DNA of 45,356 nucleotides, from NCBI GenBank assembly GCA_020848965.1, contig JADLHE010000216.1, forward strand, positions 1 through 45,356, in the 5' to 3' direction. The notes beneath the pieces were generated by a model. The model was not told the origin of the DNA and ran no database searches. It worked only from the letters and a program-made list of their open reading frames with translations. Made by a program: the position numbers and the translations under genes. This document shows, piece by piece, positions 42,718 to 45,356 of this stretch (position 1 is the stretch's first letter; every line of letters starts with the position of its first letter). The stretch comes from Saprospiraceae bacterium. GTDB taxonomy: Bacteria; Bacteroidota; Bacteroidia; Chitinophagales; Saprospiraceae.

Positions 42718-45356
42718 TCACCGCACCATCAGCTTCCCAGCCCCCAGCCGCTCGCCGTTCCTCGTGATTTGGAAGAAATAGACGCCCGACGCCAGCTCGC
42801 CCCGCTGGAACTCGAAGCCCGTGCCTTGGGTCGTTTGCTGCCGCAATACCTTCCCGGAAACATCCGTCAGCACCAGTTGGAGCGGCCCCGGCTCGATGCC
42901 TTCCACTTGCAACAGGGCGCTGTCCGTCAGCGGGTTGGGCACCACTTTTACCTTGGTCTTTTGCTGGAAAACGGGCGGTTCGGTGCCCACGAGCGTCCAC
43001 GGGTTCAGCTGGCCGATGCGGTGGCGGTAGGTATTCGTCTGCACGGGCGCATTGAAGTCAAAATAGATGAGAGCGGTGTTTTCTATAAAATCGCCGTGGC
43101 CCAGCCCCGCCCGTTGCGAAGCACGGAAGCGAACGAAGCCATGGGATGCAGGCTCGTTCACATTGGAGTCGGGCAGCATGATGTCGCTGAAGGTGAAGCT
43201 CAGCCAGCCTTCGGGCGTTACGCCGTAAGTGTAAGGGTGGCTTGATGCGCCGGGGCGAACGGTGGCAAGGTCGAGTTCCGAAGGTAACACGTCCACGACG
43301 ACGACCTTGAAGGCCGTGTCGGTGCCGGTGTTTTGGAAGCGGATGAGGTACTCCAAGTCCTGCCCCGGCTCGATGAGGTGCTCCTCGCCGAGGCCAGCGG
43401 GGAAGCCCTGCTTGTCGTTGGGGTCGAAGGAGCTGACATTGGCTTGGCAGTCCACGTCGGTGAAGGGGTCGGGGTCATCGTCGAAGGACCATTGGGTGAA
43501 CAGGCCGAGGCTCATCCAGCCGCCGCAGCCCTCGATGGTGGCCCCGGTACTGGCAAAGCCGCTGGGGTGGCCGGGCGATTGCTGGGCTTCGAGGTGGAGG
43601 GTGCTGCCATTGCTGGGCACGGTGACGGTCGTTGATTCGCCGGGCGCAAGCTGGAAATCTTGGGAAAGCAGCACGATTTCATCCTCGATGATGATATAAT
43701 CCAGTGGCGAGGCCATGTTGCCGCTGCCCACATTCGTGATGACGAATTGGATGCTGTCGCCATTGCAGGACACCTCGGTCTCGATGCTGCTGCCATCCCA
43801 GAGCGGGTCGGGCGGCAGGCAGAGCGAGTCGGGCGAGATATGCGCCGAGGTACAATGGGTTTGCCCCAGAATCGTGGAATCGCAACTGAGCAATGCCGTG
43901 ATTTGGAAGCTGCCACAGTCATTTACTGCGACATCCCCCAAATCGAAAGTGAGCACGTTTCCGTTTTGCGAAGCGAGTGGGAGCGTGGACGAAACATAGG
44001 TAAAATAGGGGTCGAGCGTGACCTCCACGGTGGCATCTTCGGCGGTCAGGGTGCCGTCGTTGCAGTAGTGGACGTAGTAGTTGTTGTCAAAACAGCGGCG
44101 CAGGAAGGGGGCGCTGATGTCCACGGTCAGGTAGGGGCAGTCGGCAATGATTTGGGCGGGGAAATCAAGAGAGAGCGTGTCGTAGAACTCGGTAACTGCC
44201 ACTTGGTAGGGGCTGTTGCAGACCTCCCAGTACGGGCTGGGCGGTGCTACGGTGACGGTGTAGCTGCCTGTGTCGAGTGGGAGGGTGAAGTGGCCAAGCG
44301 AGTCGGTCAGGGTTGCAAATGATTGGTTTCCAACGGCTTGCACGAGCCAGCCAGCGATGCCGGGTTCGGTGGGGTCGGGGAGGCAGTCGGCTTGGGGGTC
44401 TTGGTGGAGGTGGCCGGTGAGGGCAGAGGAGTAGAGGATGCCGAGGGCGTTGGTTTTAACAATGAATATTCTTTTACCTGCTTCCAATTCATGTGAATCG
44501 CCCACCAAGAAAACACTCCCATTTGCTTCTTGGTGCAATGAAATGCCTTGCGTCACCTCGCCAGCCATCGTCCTATATTCCTTTCTCCAAATAAGATTTC
44601 CTTCATTGTCAATCTTGGACAAGTAAGCAGTTCTGTAGCCCCCACTTGGTGAAGAATTTCCGCACAGTAAATACCCGTCTAGCGTAGGTGTGAAATTCGA
44701 CACGAAATCATTGACGTTCGGAATTCCGAATTGTGAATCGTGAAGAATTTCACCTTGCTGGTCGGTAACCAACACCTTCGTATCAATCAACTGCCAATTG
44801 GTATCTTCCCCTTTTGCGCCGACAATAACAAACCCTCCTAAGTTGCTGACTCCTAAATCATCGGATAGCGTATAACTAGCTATCTGAGCATATATTTTAC
44901 TCCAAATTACCTCTCCTTCACTATCAGCCCGAATTAGCGTTAATGACGCATCGCCATTGGAAGTGTTCAATTGTGCGAGCAGCCCAATATCACCGTTCAA
45001 TGTCTCTATCATTCCTGTCGGATGCACTTTATCATATCCTTGGGCTGCCGAATAACTTTTATTCCAAACGGGGTTTCCTTGAGCATCAATTTTTGACAAG
45101 GAAAATTCATCGGAATAATCGCCTGATGCATTGGTAGTAACAGTTGTAACCAGTAAAGCCCCATTGCTTGTTTGTATAATCTTACCGGCGATGCCAGCAT
45201 TGGGGAAGGTATATTGCCATGCTATTTGCTTATCTTCATCCAGTTTTATGATAAATGGGTAATGTTGAATGACTCCATTTCCATCTAATTGACGTGTTGT
45301 CCCCAAAATTGCAAACCCACCATCCATTGTCGAGCAAAAATGACTTGCCTCGCCAA
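42718..45356 (-). CDS. Large secreted protein with DUF11/DUF7619-like domains and T9SS tail (5' end outside window)
   Basis: At least 879 codons; the frame is open to the window edge and the start lies beyond it. The visible N-part carries repeated DGGF...-type beta-propeller-like units (DGGFAILGTT, GGFVIVGAKGED). The middle has DUF11-like and SdrD-B-like beta-domains (LPDPTEPGIAGWLVQAVG, SLDFPAQIIADCPYL). A C-proximal FDPNDKQGFPAGLGEEH begins a conserved T9SS-associated domain. The end is a type IX sorting tail (VVPNPLTDSALLQVEGIEP to LASGVYFFQI). It is an exported surface or secreted protein; a specific role cannot be inferred. Confidence 0.85.
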   Translation of the reverse strand, partial: GEASHFCSTMDGGFAILGTTRQLDGNGVIQHYPFIIKLDEDKQIAWQYTFPNAGIAGKIIQTSNGALLVTTVTTNASGDYSDEFSLSKIDAQGNPVWNKSYSAAQGYDKVHPTGMIETLNGDIGLLAQLNTSNGDASLTLIRADSEGEVIWSKIYAQIASYTLSDDLGVSNLGGFVIVGAKGEDTNWQLIDTKVLVTDQQGEILHDSQFGIPNVNDFVSNFTPTLDGYLLCGNSSPSGGYRTAYLSKIDNEGNLIWRKEYRTMAGEVTQGISLHQEANGSVFLVGDSHELEAGKRIFIVKTNALGILYSSALTGHLHQDPQADCLPDPTEPGIAGWLVQAVGNQSFATLTDSLGHFTLPLDTGSYTVTVAPPSPYWEVCNSPYQVAVTEFYDTLSLDFPAQIIADCPYLTVDISAPFLRRCFDNNYYVHYCNDGTLTAEDATVEVTLDPYFTYVSSTLPLASQNGNVLTFDLGDVAVNDCGSFQITALLSCDSTILGQTHCTSAHISPDSLCLPPDPLWDGSSIETEVSCNGDSIQFVITNVGSGNMASPLDYIIIEDEIVLLSQDFQLAPGESTTVTVPSNGSTLHLEAQQSPGHPSGFASTGATIEGCGGWMSLGLFTQWSFDDDPDPFTDVDCQANVSSFDPNDKQGFPAGLGEEHLIEPGQDLEYLIRFQNTGTDTAFKVVVVDVLPSELDLATVRPGASSHPYTYGVTPEGWLSFTFSDIMLPDSNVNEPASHGFVRFRASQRAGLGHGDFIENTALIYFDFNAPVQTNTYRHRIGQLNPWTLVGTEPPVFQQKTKVKVVPNPLTDSALLQVEGIEPGPLQLVLTDVSGKVLRQQTTQGTGFEFQRGELASGVYFFQITRNGERLGAGKLMVR

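Overview
The window looks like a chromosomal segment of a Bacteroidota bacterium, probably near the Saprospiraceae/Chitinophagaceae. The grounds are two large secreted proteins with type IX secretion (T9SS) tails, GEVED and SprB-type repeats, several -33/-7 promoters of the Bacteroidota type (TTTG, about 22 nt, TAnnTTTG), and housekeeping genes in Bacteroidota order (acpP-fabF; dut - sugar nucleotidyltransferase - TPR protein). Coding density is high and most genes are GC-balanced. The stretch 39.4-40.3 kb is clearly AT-richer. No rRNA, tRNA or CRISPR array was seen. The first and last genes run off the window.

Region by region: (1) 0-8.9 kb is an oxidoreductase cluster. It has a molybdenum hydroxylase of the xanthine/CO-dehydrogenase superfamily (2Fe-2S, Mo-binding and FAD subunits), a CoxG-like and a CoxE-like accessory gene, and a GMC flavoprotein with its Tat-type small subunit. 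A DUF4058 gene sits between the two enzymes. (2) 9.3-16 kb holds TPR protein, sugar nucleotidyltransferase, dut, pyk, and divergent acpP-fabF. (3) 16-24.3 kb holds a GH29 fucosidase interrupted by an in-frame stop, an unknown two-repeat secreted protein, an Lrp/AsnC regulator, a GH3-family acyl-adenylate enzyme with a small partner, a BASS transporter overlapping a membrane HExxH protein, an unknown membrane protein, and aroQ. (4) 24.5-34.5 kb holds a GEVED/T9SS protein, metF, a three-gene secreted/membrane group headed by a BNR-repeat protein, and kynurenine monooxygenase. (5) 34.6-39.3 kb holds aroB, a Uma2-family gene and gcvP. (6) 39.4-42.7 kb is an accessory island: an Mrr-like nuclease, a PIN-toxin/antitoxin pair and a lipoprotein hydrolase. 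Each unit is followed by a degenerate copy of one sequence element, and a TonB C-terminal fragment lies at the end. (7) The last 2.6 kb is a partial T9SS-sorted protein.

The most striking pattern is a family of inverted tandem repeats in gene junctions. Each is a short word (7-10 nt) repeated in tandem, a spacer, then the reverse-complement word repeated in tandem. The word differs from locus to locus while the architecture stays the same. All the junctions between the four Mo-hydroxylase/CoxG genes carry one. One two-armed copy is translated in frame inside aroB, between two predicted metal-binding histidines. One single arm lies inside a secreted protein gene. Two loci 6.9 kb apart share a 27-nt arm with only two differences.
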